Below are positions 42,307 through 50,468 of a stretch of DNA of 64,000 nt, piece after piece (positions within the stretch are counted from its first letter, which is position 1; every line of letters begins with the position of its first letter). The notes under the pieces were generated by a model. It searched no databases. It was not told the origin of the DNA and saw only the letters and a program-made list of their open reading frames with translations. The DNA is from Pseudomonadota bacterium (GTDB lineage Bacteria; Pseudomonadota; Gammaproteobacteria; Burkholderiales; Burkholderiaceae_C). The stretch covers positions 248,001-312,000 of the forward strand of contig JAJZUV010000001.1 of the NCBI GenBank assembly GCA_021848345.1, in the 5' to 3' direction. Position numbers and translations under genes: made by a program.

Positions 42307-43653
42307 ATGAGCGCATCACCATCACGGGCGACGCCCGATTCCAGGGCAGCCCCGGGCGTCGCCGCGCCGAGCGCCAGCAAGGCCTTGATCGTGTTCGCCA
42401 GCACGCTGGGAACGACCATCGAGTGGTACGACTTCTTCCTGTACGGCGTGCTCACCCCGCTGGTGCTCAACCGCCTGTTCTTCCCCGACCTCTCGCCGGT
42501 GATCGGCACCATCGCCGCCTACACGACCTTCGCGGTGGGCTTTCTATCGCGGCCCATCGGCGGCATCATCTTCGGGCATTTCGGAGACCGGATCGGGCGC
42601 AAGACCATCCTGGTGTTGACCATGCTGATCATGGGGGGCTCGACCTTCCTGATCGGCGCGCTGCCGACCACCGCGGCGGTGGGCGTGGCCGCGCCGCTGC
42701 TGCTGCTGGTGCTGCGGGTGCTGCAAGGCATCGGCATCGGTGGGGAATGGGGCGGCGCGGTGCTCATGACCATCGAGCACGCCAGCCCGGGCAAGCGTGC
42801 GCTGTACGGAAGCTGGCCGCAGCTGGGCGTGCCGCTGGGCCTGATGAGCAGCGCCGCGGTGGTGGCCCTGCTGAACCTGCTGCCGGATTCGGCCTTCATC
42901 TCCTGGGGCTGGCGCGTGGCCTTTTTCATGAGCGGACTGCTGGTGGCCATCGGCCTGTACGTGCGCCTGAAGATCATGGAGACGCCCGACTTCGAGCGCG
43001 CGCAGCGGGAAAAGCGCATCGTGCCGGTGCCGGTGGCGGTGATGTTCCGCGACTTCAAGCGCGAGGTGCTGCTGACCCTGGGCGCGCGCTACGTGGAGGG
43101 CGCCTGTTTCAACACCTTCGGCGTGTTCAGCATCTACTACATCACCCATTCGCTGGGCCTGAGTCGAGGCGACGCGCTCAACGCGGTGATCATCTCCTCG
43201 GCGCTGATGCTGCCCTTCATCGTCCTGTCGGGCTGGGCGGCGGACCGCTTCGGGCTGCGCCGGGTGTTCTCCATCGGCTCGGTGTTCATCGCCGCGGCCT
43301 CGGTGTTTTCCTTCTGGATCATGCACACGTGGGGCGCCCACAACTACGGCGTGGTGCTGCTGGGCCTGATCGTCCCCTTCACCCTGGGCTACCCGATGGT
43401 CTACGGGCCGGAGTCCTCGCTGTTCGCGAGCCAGTTCGATGCCCACGTGCGCTACACGGGCGTGTCCTTCGCCTACCAGTTCTCCGGCATCTTCGCCAGC
43501 GGGCTCACGCCGCTGATCGCCACCGCGCTGATCGGCCTGGGCCACGGCAAGCCGTGGCTGGTGGCCGGCTACATGGTCGTGGTCGCGCTGGTCAGCCTGG
43601 TGTCGGTGACCTTCATGCGGGGAGTGTCGCGCGAGGATGCGCTGCGCGCCTGA
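42307..43653 (+). CDS. MFS metabolite:H+ symporter (MHS family)
   Basis: A 448-residue, twelve-helix major-facilitator protein of the metabolite:H+ symporter group (relatives KgtP, ProP, ShiA), which import organic acids, betaines or related solutes. Signatures are STLGTTIEWYDFFLYGVLTPLV at the first helix, HFGDRIGRKTILVLTMLIMG between helices 2 and 3, and RVLQGIGIGGEWGGAVLM. The start has a CGAGGAGA ribosome site. It is the first gene of the sulfonate region, convergent with the TauY-like oxidoreductase gene. A sulfonate or other organic anion substrate is an inference from position only. Confidence 0.85.
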   Translation: MSASPSRATPDSRAAPGVAAPSASKALIVFASTLGTTIEWYDFFLYGVLTPLVLNRLFFPDLSPVIGTIAAYTTFAVGFLSRPIGGIIFGHFGDRIGRKTILVLTMLIMGGSTFLIGALPTTAAVGVAAPLLLLVLRVLQGIGIGGEWGGAVLMTIEHASPGKRALYGSWPQLGVPLGLMSSAAVVALLNLLPDSAFISWGWRVAFFMSGLLVAIGLYVRLKIMETPDFERAQREKRIVPVPVAVMFRDFKREVLLTLGARYVEGACFNTFGVFSIYYITHSLGLSRGDALNAVIISSALMLPFIVLSGWAADRFGLRRVFSIGSVFIAAASVFSFWIMHTWGAHNYGVVLLGLIVPFTLGYPMVYGPESSLFASQFDAHVRYTGVSFAYQFSGIFASGLTPLIATALIGLGHGKPWLVAGYMVVVALVSLVSVTFMRGVSREDALRA

Positions 43654-43693
43654 GCCGAGCCGCCGGGGTCGCGACGCGCGGCCCCGGGCAGAC

Positions 43694-45121
43694 TCACAAT
43701 CGCTCGTCGCGCAGGTAGTACCAGCGGTACAGGAAGCGCTGCCCCAGGCGGCGCATCGGGGCCAGCAGGGGCGAGCGCACGAGGTCGAAGGCGTTCGGAT
43801 ACTCGAGTTCGCCGGCGTAGATCGGAAGGTCCAGCACCGGCGGTGCCTTGCCCGCGACGCGCTGGGCCATGCGCCGTCCGGCGTGGGCCGAGAAGGACAC
43901 GCCGTTGCCGCCGTAGCCCAGGGCGTAGAACACCTGTTCGGCCGGATCGGGCTGGGTGATGCGGGGCATCATGTCGTGGCTCACGTCCACCCATCCCCAC
44001 CACGAATAGTCGATGTCGATGCCCCGCAGCGCGGGGAATTTGCGGTGCAGACCGTCGATCAGCAGCCGCAGGTGCCGGGGGTTGGGCGCGTCGGCTCCGG
44101 TGATCGAGCTGCGGCTGCCGATCTGCACCCGGCGGTCGGGCAGCAGGCGGTAATAGAAGCGCAGCGTGCGGGTGTCGGTGATCACCTCGTGGGTGCGAAA
44201 GCCCGTGGCCTCGATCTCCTCGTCGCGCAGCACCCGCGTGACCAGGGAGTTGGACAGGATGGGCAGGATCTTGTTGCGCAGCCGCGGGTGCAGCGCGTTG
44301 CTGGTGTAGCCGCCGGTGGCGAAGGCCACCGCGCGCGCGCGCACCACGCCGCCCGGGGTGTGCAGCAGGTAGCGGCCCTTCGAGCCCTCGAAACGCGTGA
44401 CCGGGCTGGCCGTGTGGATGCGCACGCCGAGGGCGCGCGCGGCGCGCTGGTAGGCGAAGGCCAGTTTCAACGGATGCACGCCGATGCCGTCGGGCTCGTG
44501 CAACGCCCCGCTGCATTCGGCGTCGCGCACGTAGCGTTCATGCACCTCCCCGCGGCTGAGCATGCGGGTGTCGTAGCCGAACACTTCCCGCATGACCCGA
44601 GCCTCGTTGCGCAGGAAGTCCATCTTCTTGTCCCGATGCGCGATGTACAGATGCCCGCCGGGCTGGGGCTCGCACTCGGGGAACTCGGCCACCAGGGACT
44701 TGAAGGTGTCGAAGCCCTCGCGGATCTCGCGGTCCAGGCGCAAGGCGGTCTCGCGCCCCCAGCGCGCGATCCACTGCGAGCGATACAGGCGGCCGCTGGC
44801 GTTCTGGCCCTGTCCGCCGTTGCGGCTGGTGCAGCCCCAGGCGGTCTGGTTGGCCTCCAGCACGGTGGCGCGGATGCCGTGTTCGCGCGCCAGGAACAGC
44901 GCGGTGGAAAGACCGGTGAAGCCCGAGCCGACGACCGCGACGTCGACCTCGATGTCGCCCCGCACCGGGCCGTCGTCGTCCGGCGGCGTGCCCGCCGTTC
45001 CCACCCAGTAGGTGGGCGCGTAGGCCTTGCCCTGGCCCGGCGTGGAGTTCACCAGCGGGTCGTAGCGTGGGTCGTAGGGGGACTGCGGGGAAGGCGGTGC
45101 GTGATCGGCGGAAACATTCAT
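43694..45121 (-). CDS. tauY: FAD-dependent amine oxidoreductase, TauY-like (taurine dehydrogenase large subunit candidate)
   Basis: A DadA/PuuB-type flavoprotein of 475 residues. The dinucleotide motif VAVVGSGFTG lies at about 61-70, followed by VLEANQTAWGCTSRNGGQGQN, a stretch shared by amine-oxidising flavoenzymes. The proposed role is oxidative deamination of taurine to sulfoacetaldehyde and ammonia with electrons passed to the respiratory chain. Support comes from its neighbours: a TauABC-type importer, a TauR-like regulator, and Xsc and Pta at the end of the same region. By sequence alone it could also be a gamma-glutamylputrescine oxidase or another amine dehydrogenase. It is divergent from the NTF2-fold gene, with a 382-base motif-rich control region between. 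Confidence 0.62.
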   Translation of the reverse strand: MNVSADHAPPSPQSPYDPRYDPLVNSTPGQGKAYAPTYWVGTAGTPPDDDGPVRGDIEVDVAVVGSGFTGLSTALFLAREHGIRATVLEANQTAWGCTSRNGGQGQNASGRLYRSQWIARWGRETALRLDREIREGFDTFKSLVAEFPECEPQPGGHLYIAHRDKKMDFLRNEARVMREVFGYDTRMLSRGEVHERYVRDAECSGALHEPDGIGVHPLKLAFAYQRAARALGVRIHTASPVTRFEGSKGRYLLHTPGGVVRARAVAFATGGYTSNALHPRLRNKILPILSNSLVTRVLRDEEIEATGFRTHEVITDTRTLRFYYRLLPDRRVQIGSRSSITGADAPNPRHLRLLIDGLHRKFPALRGIDIDYSWWGWVDVSHDMMPRITQPDPAEQVFYALGYGGNGVSFSAHAGRRMAQRVAGKAPPVLDLPIYAGELEYPNAFDLVRSPLLAPMRRLGQRFLYRWYYLRDERL

Positions 45122-45203
45122 GGGAGTCGTGCCCGAGGATTCAAGGAAACCCGTGGAGACATGGGTTTACGAGCCATGATAGGGGCCGATTTTGCGCGGG
45201 GAT

Positions 45204-45430
45204 GGAGCCAGATCGGAACAAAATGATGGTCCAGATTCGGTGCATCCCGCGCACCATAATCGAACACTCGATTTCCGCGCCGCACAATCCAGGTGCGGAG
45301 TCCGGCGATCGGAGAATCGTCGGGGTTTACCAGATCGGTGGAAACCCGAGTTTTCAGGGCGAAGGCCAAGGGATTCGCCCAGCAAGATCCGGGCCGCCGA
45401 TCTGGACCAATCAAAAGCCACGAACTGGAT
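45204..45430. promoter_or_regulatory. Repeated CCGATCTGG boxes between tauY-like and tauX-like genes
   Basis: The 382-base divergent gap (45122-45503) holds no gene but four copies of one motif. CCGATCTGG reads on the minus strand at 45208-45216 and 45330-45338 and on the plus strand at 45397-45405. A CCGAATCTGG variant lies on the minus strand at 45231-45240. Two copies continue as CTGGACCA, and a further CTGGATCTAC follows at 45425. The CTGGAC core resembles published TauR sites (CTGGACYTAA). I propose these are operators for the MocR-type regulator. Confidence 0.5.
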
Positions 45431-45503
45431 CTACACAGCCGAGGCCGCGCATCACTATATTGAAAAAACCGAACACATCGCCAAAACCGCGGGGCTGTTG
45501 AAT

Positions 45504-45881
45504 ATGAATCCCACCGTAGATACTCTCCAGGCATTTTCGGATGCGTGGAACGCCCATGACCTGGAACGCTTGATGAGTTTCATGGCCGATGACTGCGTAT
45601 TCCATGCGGTGGGCGGCCCGGACGTGCTGGGCCGCAGTTTCCGCGGCCGCGACGAGGTGCGTGCCGGATTCGAACTGGCCTGGAAGACCTTTCCCGACGC
45701 GGCCTGGCTGGACCCGGTGCATTTCGTCTGCGGCGAGCGCGGGGTCACCGAATCGACCTTTCGCGGTACCCGAGCCGACGGTGTGCGCATCGAGGCGCGC
45801 ATGGTCGACGTATTCACCTTCGCCGGCGGCCGCATCGCGGTGAAGAACGCATTCCGCAAGGAACGCACCCCCGCTCGCTGA
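45504..45881 (+). CDS. tauX: NTF2/SnoaL-fold protein, TauX-like (taurine dehydrogenase small subunit candidate)
   Basis: A 125-residue single-domain protein of the SnoaL/NTF2 alpha+beta-barrel type. It begins TLQAFSDAWNAHDLERLMSFMADDCVFHAVGG, then RSFRGRDEVRAGFELAWKTFPDAAWLDPVHF and ends ARMVDVFTFAGGRIAVKNAFRKER. Members bind small ligands or serve as partner subunits. It heads a run with the TauC-like permease 14 bases downstream and is divergent from the TauY-like flavoprotein. To my recollection the small TauX subunits of taurine dehydrogenase have this fold, which would make the pair functional partners, but I cannot check that here. Confidence 0.55.
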   Translation: MNPTVDTLQAFSDAWNAHDLERLMSFMADDCVFHAVGGPDVLGRSFRGRDEVRAGFELAWKTFPDAAWLDPVHFVCGERGVTESTFRGTRADGVRIEARMVDVFTFAGGRIAVKNAFRKERTPAR

Positions 45882-45895
45882 CGGAGGCACCTTCG

Positions 45896-46747
45896 ATGAG
45901 CGCGATTCCCGAACAGCAAGGCCAGAACATGAACGTCTCCGCGCCACCCCCCTCCGCCCGTCCCGGGCGCAGGGTTCGCCTGAAGCTGGCGCCGCAGTGG
46001 ATCACCGTGCTCGTGCTGCTGGGCGCGCTGGTGGTGTGGCAACTGGTGGCGGTCGCGGGGGTGTTCCCGCCCTTCGCGTTGCCCTCGCCGGTGGCGGTGT
46101 GGAAGGCCTTCGTCGGCATCCTGCGCCAGGGCTACGGCGGGCAGTCGCTGAGCGCCGACATCGGCATCAGCTGCTTTCGCATCCTGATCGGATTCGTCGG
46201 CGCCATCGTCATCGGGGTGCCGGTGGGCCTGCTGATGTCGCGCAACAAGGTCGTGTTCGACATCATCGATCCGCTGTTGCAGTTCGTGCGTCCGGTGCCG
46301 CCGCTGGCCTACATCCCGCTGCTGGTCGTGTGGTTCGGCATCGGCGAATTGCCGAAGGCCATCCTGATTCTCGTGGGCACCATCCCGGTGATCATCATCG
46401 GCACCATCTCCGGGGTGAAGAGCACGCCGCCGCTGCGCGTGTCGGTGGCGCGCACGCTGGGCGCCAGCCATGCGCAGATCTTCCGCAAGGTGATCCTGCC
46501 TTCGGCGCTGCCGGAGATCTTCACCGCCATGCGCGTGGGCATCGGCGTGGCCTGGACCTGCCTGGTGGCGGCCGAGCTGATCGCCGCCAGCAGCGGGCTG
46601 GGCTGGCTGGTGCAGTTCGCCGGACAGGCGCTGCAGGTCAGCATCGTCATCGTCGGCATCGTGATCATCGGGCTCATCGGCTACGCGATGGAACTGGTGA
46701 TCCGCAAGATCGAGACCCTGGTCGTGCCCTGGCGCGGGCACAACTGA
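45896..46747 (+). CDS. tauC: TauC-type sulfonate/taurine ABC permease
   Basis: A 283-residue inner-membrane permease of the nitrate/sulfonate/taurine ABC group with about six helices after a polar N-terminus. The first helix is TVLVLLGALVVWQLVAV. The coupling loop is VARTLGASHAQIFRKVILPSALPEIFTAMRVGIG, with the EAA glycine. Starting at 45896 there is a GGAGG site nine bases upstream; an internal ATG at 45929 is less likely. The order here is permease, binding protein, ATPase. The substrate is inferred to be taurine from the surrounding genes; other alkanesulfonates are possible. Confidence 0.82.
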   Translation: MSAIPEQQGQNMNVSAPPPSARPGRRVRLKLAPQWITVLVLLGALVVWQLVAVAGVFPPFALPSPVAVWKAFVGILRQGYGGQSLSADIGISCFRILIGFVGAIVIGVPVGLLMSRNKVVFDIIDPLLQFVRPVPPLAYIPLLVVWFGIGELPKAILILVGTIPVIIIGTISGVKSTPPLRVSVARTLGASHAQIFRKVILPSALPEIFTAMRVGIGVAWTCLVAAELIAASSGLGWLVQFAGQALQVSIVIVGIVIIGLIGYAMELVIRKIETLVVPWRGHN

Positions 46748-46804
46748 TCCATTCCTCCAAGGCCCGCAGGGCTTCGATTCCATCCCCAACGCAGGAGAGA
46801 GCAC

Positions 46805-47824
46805 ATGAACAAGCGATCCTGGATGCGCGGCGCGCTCGCCGCCTGCACCCTGGCGGCAGGCCTGGTCCCGGTGGCGGCCATGGCCGCCGACAAGCCCGAC
46901 GTGATCATCGGCTACGAGAACAACGGCGCCGATCCGTACATGGTGTCGATGGCACGGCACCTGTTCGAGAAGACCATGGGAGCCGACGTGCAGTACAAGC
47001 TGTTCAGCTCCGGGCCGGCGGCGATGAGCGCGCTGGCCTCCAACAGCCTGACCTTCATGTGCGGCCTGGGCGTTCCCCCGCTGGTGACCGCCATCGCGCA
47101 GGGACTGCCGATGACCATCGTGTACAACCAGGAGCGCTACACCACGGCCGCCGGCATCGTGGTCAAGCCCGCCAGCGGCATCACCAGCGTGGCCGGGCTG
47201 AAGGGCAAGAAGATCGCCATCGTCGCGGGTTCCCAGTCCTCCTTCGAGCTGGCCACCTTCCTCGCCGAGGCGCACGTGGCCTATGACTCGGTGACCCAGA
47301 TCAACATGGCGCCGCCGCAGATGCGCACTTCGTGGGTGACCGGCGCGATCGACGCGGCCATCGTCTGGGACCCGGTGTTCAGCGCCCTGCAGGCCGCCGG
47401 CGGCAAGGTGCTCAAGACCGACGGGGACCTGCCGCGCACGGCCTCCAGCTACAACGTGTGCATCGCCGACTCCAAGTGGGCGGCCGCGCACCCGGCGCTG
47501 GTGCGAGGTTTCGTCGCTGCCATGGACGAGGGCTACCAGATCACCCGCAAGGATCCGGAAAAGGCGCTGGCCGACATGGCGCGCGAGACCGGGGTCACGG
47601 TGCCGGTGGCGCGCAAGGAGCTGGCCGGCTACGAGCTGTTCTCGGGCGCCGACCAGGTCTCGCCCAAGGGCATGGGGCAGGGCGCCGGCGTGAAGACCTC
47701 GGCCACCTACATGACCCTGGTGAACACCGCCAAGGTGCTGCAGCAGATCGGGCGCATCCAGCAGGTTCCGGCGAGCTTCGCGGACAACGTGGCCCCGCAG
47801 TACTCCGAGCACCTGACGCATTGA
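46805..47824 (+). CDS. tauA: TauA-type periplasmic sulfonate-binding protein
   Basis: Periplasmic solute-binding protein of the NMT1/SsuA/TauA family, 339 residues, with a signal peptide (about 1-27, cleavage after AMA). The mature start DKPDVIIGYENNGADPYMVSMA replaces the usual TVAY/IGYQ block. TSWVTGAIDAAIVWDPVFSALQAAGGKVL is the TauA/SsuA signature near the ligand cleft. A ribosome site lies at AGGAGAGA just upstream. It is followed by a stable hairpin and then the ATPase gene. The binding-protein class is firm; taurine as ligand is an inference from context. Confidence 0.82.
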   Translation: MNKRSWMRGALAACTLAAGLVPVAAMAADKPDVIIGYENNGADPYMVSMARHLFEKTMGADVQYKLFSSGPAAMSALASNSLTFMCGLGVPPLVTAIAQGLPMTIVYNQERYTTAAGIVVKPASGITSVAGLKGKKIAIVAGSQSSFELATFLAEAHVAYDSVTQINMAPPQMRTSWVTGAIDAAIVWDPVFSALQAAGGKVLKTDGDLPRTASSYNVCIADSKWAAAHPALVRGFVAAMDEGYQITRKDPEKALADMARETGVTVPVARKELAGYELFSGADQVSPKGMGQGAGVKTSATYMTLVNTAKVLQQIGRIQQVPASFADNVAPQYSEHLTH

Positions 47825-47840
47825 TGCAGCGTTTGAACCG

Positions 47841-47862
47841 CGGGGCGGCGCGAGCCGCCCCG
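47841..47862 (+). promoter_or_regulatory. RNA hairpin between tauA and tauB
   Basis: CGGGGCGGC (47841-47849) pairs perfectly with GCCGCCCCG (47854-47862) around a GCGA tetraloop, in the 52-base gap after the binding-protein gene. It has no U-tract. It probably protects the tauA transcript end, as similar hairpins do after other binding-protein genes. Confidence 0.6.
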
Positions 47863-47876
47863 CCGAGGACAGCCAC

Positions 47877-48614
47877 GTGAACATCGTCATCGATTCCCTG
47901 TACAAGACCTTCGGCTCGACCACCGCGCTGGAGAACATCAACCTGCAGTTCCAGGGTGGCGAGTTCGTCACCGTGCTCGGGTCCTCCGGCTGCGGCAAGA
48001 CCACGCTGTTGCACCTGCTGGCGGGTCTCACGACGCCGTCGCGCGGGGCCATCTACATCGACGGGGAGGTGAAGAGCCGGCCCGGGGCCGATCGCGTCGT
48101 GGTGTTCCAGCAGGCGGGGCTGTACCCCTGGCTGAACGTGCAGGACAACATCGAGTTCGGGCTGGAGCTGCAGGGCATGCCGCGCGACAAGCGCCGGCGG
48201 GAAAGCTCCGAGATCCTGCGCATCATCGGTCTGGAGGGCTTCGCGCGCCACAAGCCCTACGAGCTGTCCGGCGGCATGCAGCAGCGCGTGGCCATCGCCC
48301 GCGCGCTGGTGATGAAGCCCAAGGTGCTGCTGATGGACGAACCCTTCGGCGCGCTGGACGCGCAGACCCGCGCCTCCATGCAGTCCTTCCTCACCTCGCT
48401 GTGGGAAAAGCTGCAGTGCACCATCGTGTTCATCACCCACGACATCGACGAGGCGATCTTCCTGGGCACGCGTCTGGTGGTGTTGTCGGCGCGGCCCGGC
48501 AGGGTGGCGCTGGACGTTCCCATCGAACTCGAACGTCCGCGCACGCCGGAGACCACCTTCGAGCCGCGATTCCTGGAGCTGAAAAAGCAGGCCATGGGCA
48601 TCCTGGCGCATTGA
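47877..48614 (+). CDS. tauB: TauB-type ABC transporter ATPase
   Basis: ATP-binding subunit of the taurine-type importer, 245 residues. Walker A is GSSGCGKTT (about 35-43), the Q-loop is VVFQQAGLYPWLNV, the signature is LSGGMQQRVAIARAL, and Walker B is VLLMDEPFGALDAQTR with the switch His in FITHDIDEA. GLYPWLNVQDNIEFGLE and the DAQTRASMQ block are typical of the nitrate/sulfonate/taurine ATPases. The start is a GTG at 47877. The operon ends here: a hairpin-rich repeat begins six bases after the stop. Confidence 0.87.
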   Translation: MNIVIDSLYKTFGSTTALENINLQFQGGEFVTVLGSSGCGKTTLLHLLAGLTTPSRGAIYIDGEVKSRPGADRVVVFQQAGLYPWLNVQDNIEFGLELQGMPRDKRRRESSEILRIIGLEGFARHKPYELSGGMQQRVAIARALVMKPKVLLMDEPFGALDAQTRASMQSFLTSLWEKLQCTIVFITHDIDEAIFLGTRLVVLSARPGRVALDVPIELERPRTPETTFEPRFLELKKQAMGILAH

Positions 48615-48620
48615 GGGTGG

Positions 48621-48834
48621 CCCCCTTCGTCGCCGGGCGCGAGCCCGGCTCCGTCCCCCCAAGGGGGACGCACCCCGCCTTGGGGCGGCCCTGCGGCGGG
48701 TGTGCTCTCGGCAGCGCTGCGGGGTGCAGGAACTGGCTGCCTCAGGCGGGGTGGGTGCCCCCTTCGTCGCCGGGCGCGAGCCCGGCTCCGTCCCCCCAAG
48801 GGGGACGCACCCCGCCTTGGGGCGGCCCTGCGGC
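48621..48834 (+). repeat. Hairpin-rich interspersed repeat, copies 2 and 3 in tandem
   Basis: Two copies (48621-48697 and 48758-48834) lie 137 bases apart. Each starts CCCCCTTCGTCGCCGGGCGC and contains a GCCGGGC-GCGA-GCCCGGC hairpin, a GTCCCCC/GGGGGAC hairpin and CCCCGCCTTGGGGCGGCC. The spacer holds a reverse-oriented relative of the 49-bp unit from 28893-29020 (GTGCAGGAACTGGCTG). This fills most of the 305-base gap between convergent tauB and the MocR gene. Its stacked hairpins could end both transcripts. Confidence 0.8.
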
Positions 48835-48919
48835 GCGAGTGCGCGTGACATTGGAGCCGTGTCGCAGTAGCCGGGGATTTCAGGTGGGCACCGTAGCCGC
48901 CTTTGGTGGCCTCGGGGGC

Positions 48920-50413
48920 TTACAGGCTTTGTAGAGTCTTACCCAGCAGCGCGATGCCGGGTTCGATGGCCTTGTCGAGGATCGATTGCCAGCCCAGGCG
49001 CAGGAAGGAGCCGGGGGCAGGTTGCTGGAAGAAGAATACGTCGCCGGTCTCGATCAGCACTCCGGCGGCGGCCGCGCGACGTGCCAGCTCGCCGGTGTCG
49101 ACGCCGTCGGGCAGGCGCAGCCAGCAGGATCCGCCGCCGATCACGGGGGTGACCACGCACTGCGGCGCGTGCCGCGCCAGCGCCTCCAGCGCGGCGCGGC
49201 TGCGCTGCTGCTGGGCCATGGCGATGCGCCGCAACTGGGCGTCGTGGTGTCCCAGGGAAAGAAACAGCGCGAAGGCCCGCTGCACGAAGGCCGAAGGATG
49301 GCGCAGCATGAGCCGGCGCAGCGCGCGGAACTCCCGCGCCAGCGGGGCCGGGGCCACGATGTAGCCCAGACGAAGCCCGGGCGCCCAGCTTTTGGACAGG
49401 CTGCCGATGTAGATCACGCGATGGTTGTGGTCCAGGCTCTTGAGCGCCGGAATGGGTTCGCCGCCGAAGCGGTTCTCGCTCTCGAAATCGTCCTCGATGA
49501 TGATGCGGTCGTGGCGGTCGGCCCATTGCAGCAGGCGCCGCCTGCGCTCCAGCGGCATGGTCACGCCGGTCGGGCACTGGTGGCTGGGCGTGACGTACAG
49601 GTAGTCGGCCTCGCGCAGGCGCTCGTCCACCGGCAGGCCGTCGGCATCGACGTCGATGGGCAGCAGGCGCGAGGTGCGCGCGGCGAAGATGTTGCGCGCG
49701 TCGGGATAGCCGGGGTTTTCCAGCGCGAGCGTGGTGTGTTCCCCCAGCAGCAGGTCGGCCGCCATGTATAGCGCGTGCTGCGCGCCCACCGTGACCACGA
49801 TCTCGTCGGCCTGCGCCCACACCCCGCGGCGCGGCAGCACGCGGGTGCGGATCTGCTGCACCAGGGTTTCGTCGTCGCGGTTGATGTGATCGGGCGCCCA
49901 GTCGCGGATGTCCAGCACGGACAAGGCCTTGAGGCAGCACTCGCGCCAGTTGGCGGTGGGAAACAGCGAGGCGTCGAACTGCCCGTAGAGGAAGGGGTAG
50001 GGGAATTTCTGCCAGTCGGCCGGTTTGTGGATGCTGCGCTGGCGCGTCGGCTGCAGGCGCAGGCGGCGTTCCCAGTCGGCCGGCGCCATGGCCGCGTCGC
50101 CGTTCGCGGTGCCGGGTTCGCGCGCGCGCAGGCCGGCGACGAATTCCGCGTTCACGAAATGCCCGCTGCGCTGACGCGACAGCAGGTAGCCCTCGTCGGC
50201 GAGTTGCTTGTAGGCCAGCACCACGGTGTTGCGCGCCACGCCCAGCTGCTCGGCCAGTTCGCGCCCGGACGGCACCGGAGTGCCCGGATCGATCATGCCG
50301 TCCAGGATCGCCGACACCAGCATCTCGCGGATCTGGCCCTGCAGGCTCAGGTTGCTGCGTGCGCTGCGTTGCAGCAGTTGCTTCCACAGCAGGGTGTTCG
50401 TGCGGTGGTTCAT
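48920..50413 (-). CDS. tauR: MocR/PdxR-type GntR transcriptional regulator, TauR candidate
   Basis: A 497-residue fusion of an N-terminal GntR winged helix and a C-terminal aminotransferase-like domain. The winged helix (about 20-90) carries GTPVPSGRELAEQLGVARNTVVLAYKQLADEGYLLSRQRSGHFV. The PLP-binding lysine is Lys341 in IYIGSLSKSWAPGLRLGY, and NPGYPDARNIF and IIIEDDFESE are further fold-type I blocks. TauR of Rhodobacter is a MocR regulator that activates taurine genes, and this gene lies between the TauCAB-like operon and the sulfoacetaldehyde genes. It is read in the same direction as sauS, 55 bases beyond it, so it is probably co-expressed with that gene. Confidence 0.75.
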   Translation of the reverse strand: MNHRTNTLLWKQLLQRSARSNLSLQGQIREMLVSAILDGMIDPGTPVPSGRELAEQLGVARNTVVLAYKQLADEGYLLSRQRSGHFVNAEFVAGLRAREPGTANGDAAMAPADWERRLRLQPTRQRSIHKPADWQKFPYPFLYGQFDASLFPTANWRECCLKALSVLDIRDWAPDHINRDDETLVQQIRTRVLPRRGVWAQADEIVVTVGAQHALYMAADLLLGEHTTLALENPGYPDARNIFAARTSRLLPIDVDADGLPVDERLREADYLYVTPSHQCPTGVTMPLERRRRLLQWADRHDRIIIEDDFESENRFGGEPIPALKSLDHNHRVIYIGSLSKSWAPGLRLGYIVAPAPLAREFRALRRLMLRHPSAFVQRAFALFLSLGHHDAQLRRIAMAQQQRSRAALEALARHAPQCVVTPVIGGGSCWLRLPDGVDTGELARRAAAAGVLIETGDVFFFQQPAPGSFLRLGWQSILDKAIEPGIALLGKTLQSL

Positions 50414-50468
50414 CGAGGGGGCGGCACGCGGCGTGGCCGCGCCGCGTGCGCGCGCGGCGAGTTCGGGC

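Noticed and set aside
43694-45121. Reading the flavoprotein as gamma-glutamylputrescine oxidase (PuuB)
   Set aside because: Not excluded by sequence, but no other putrescine-pathway gene is near while taurine-type transport, regulation and xsc-pta are.
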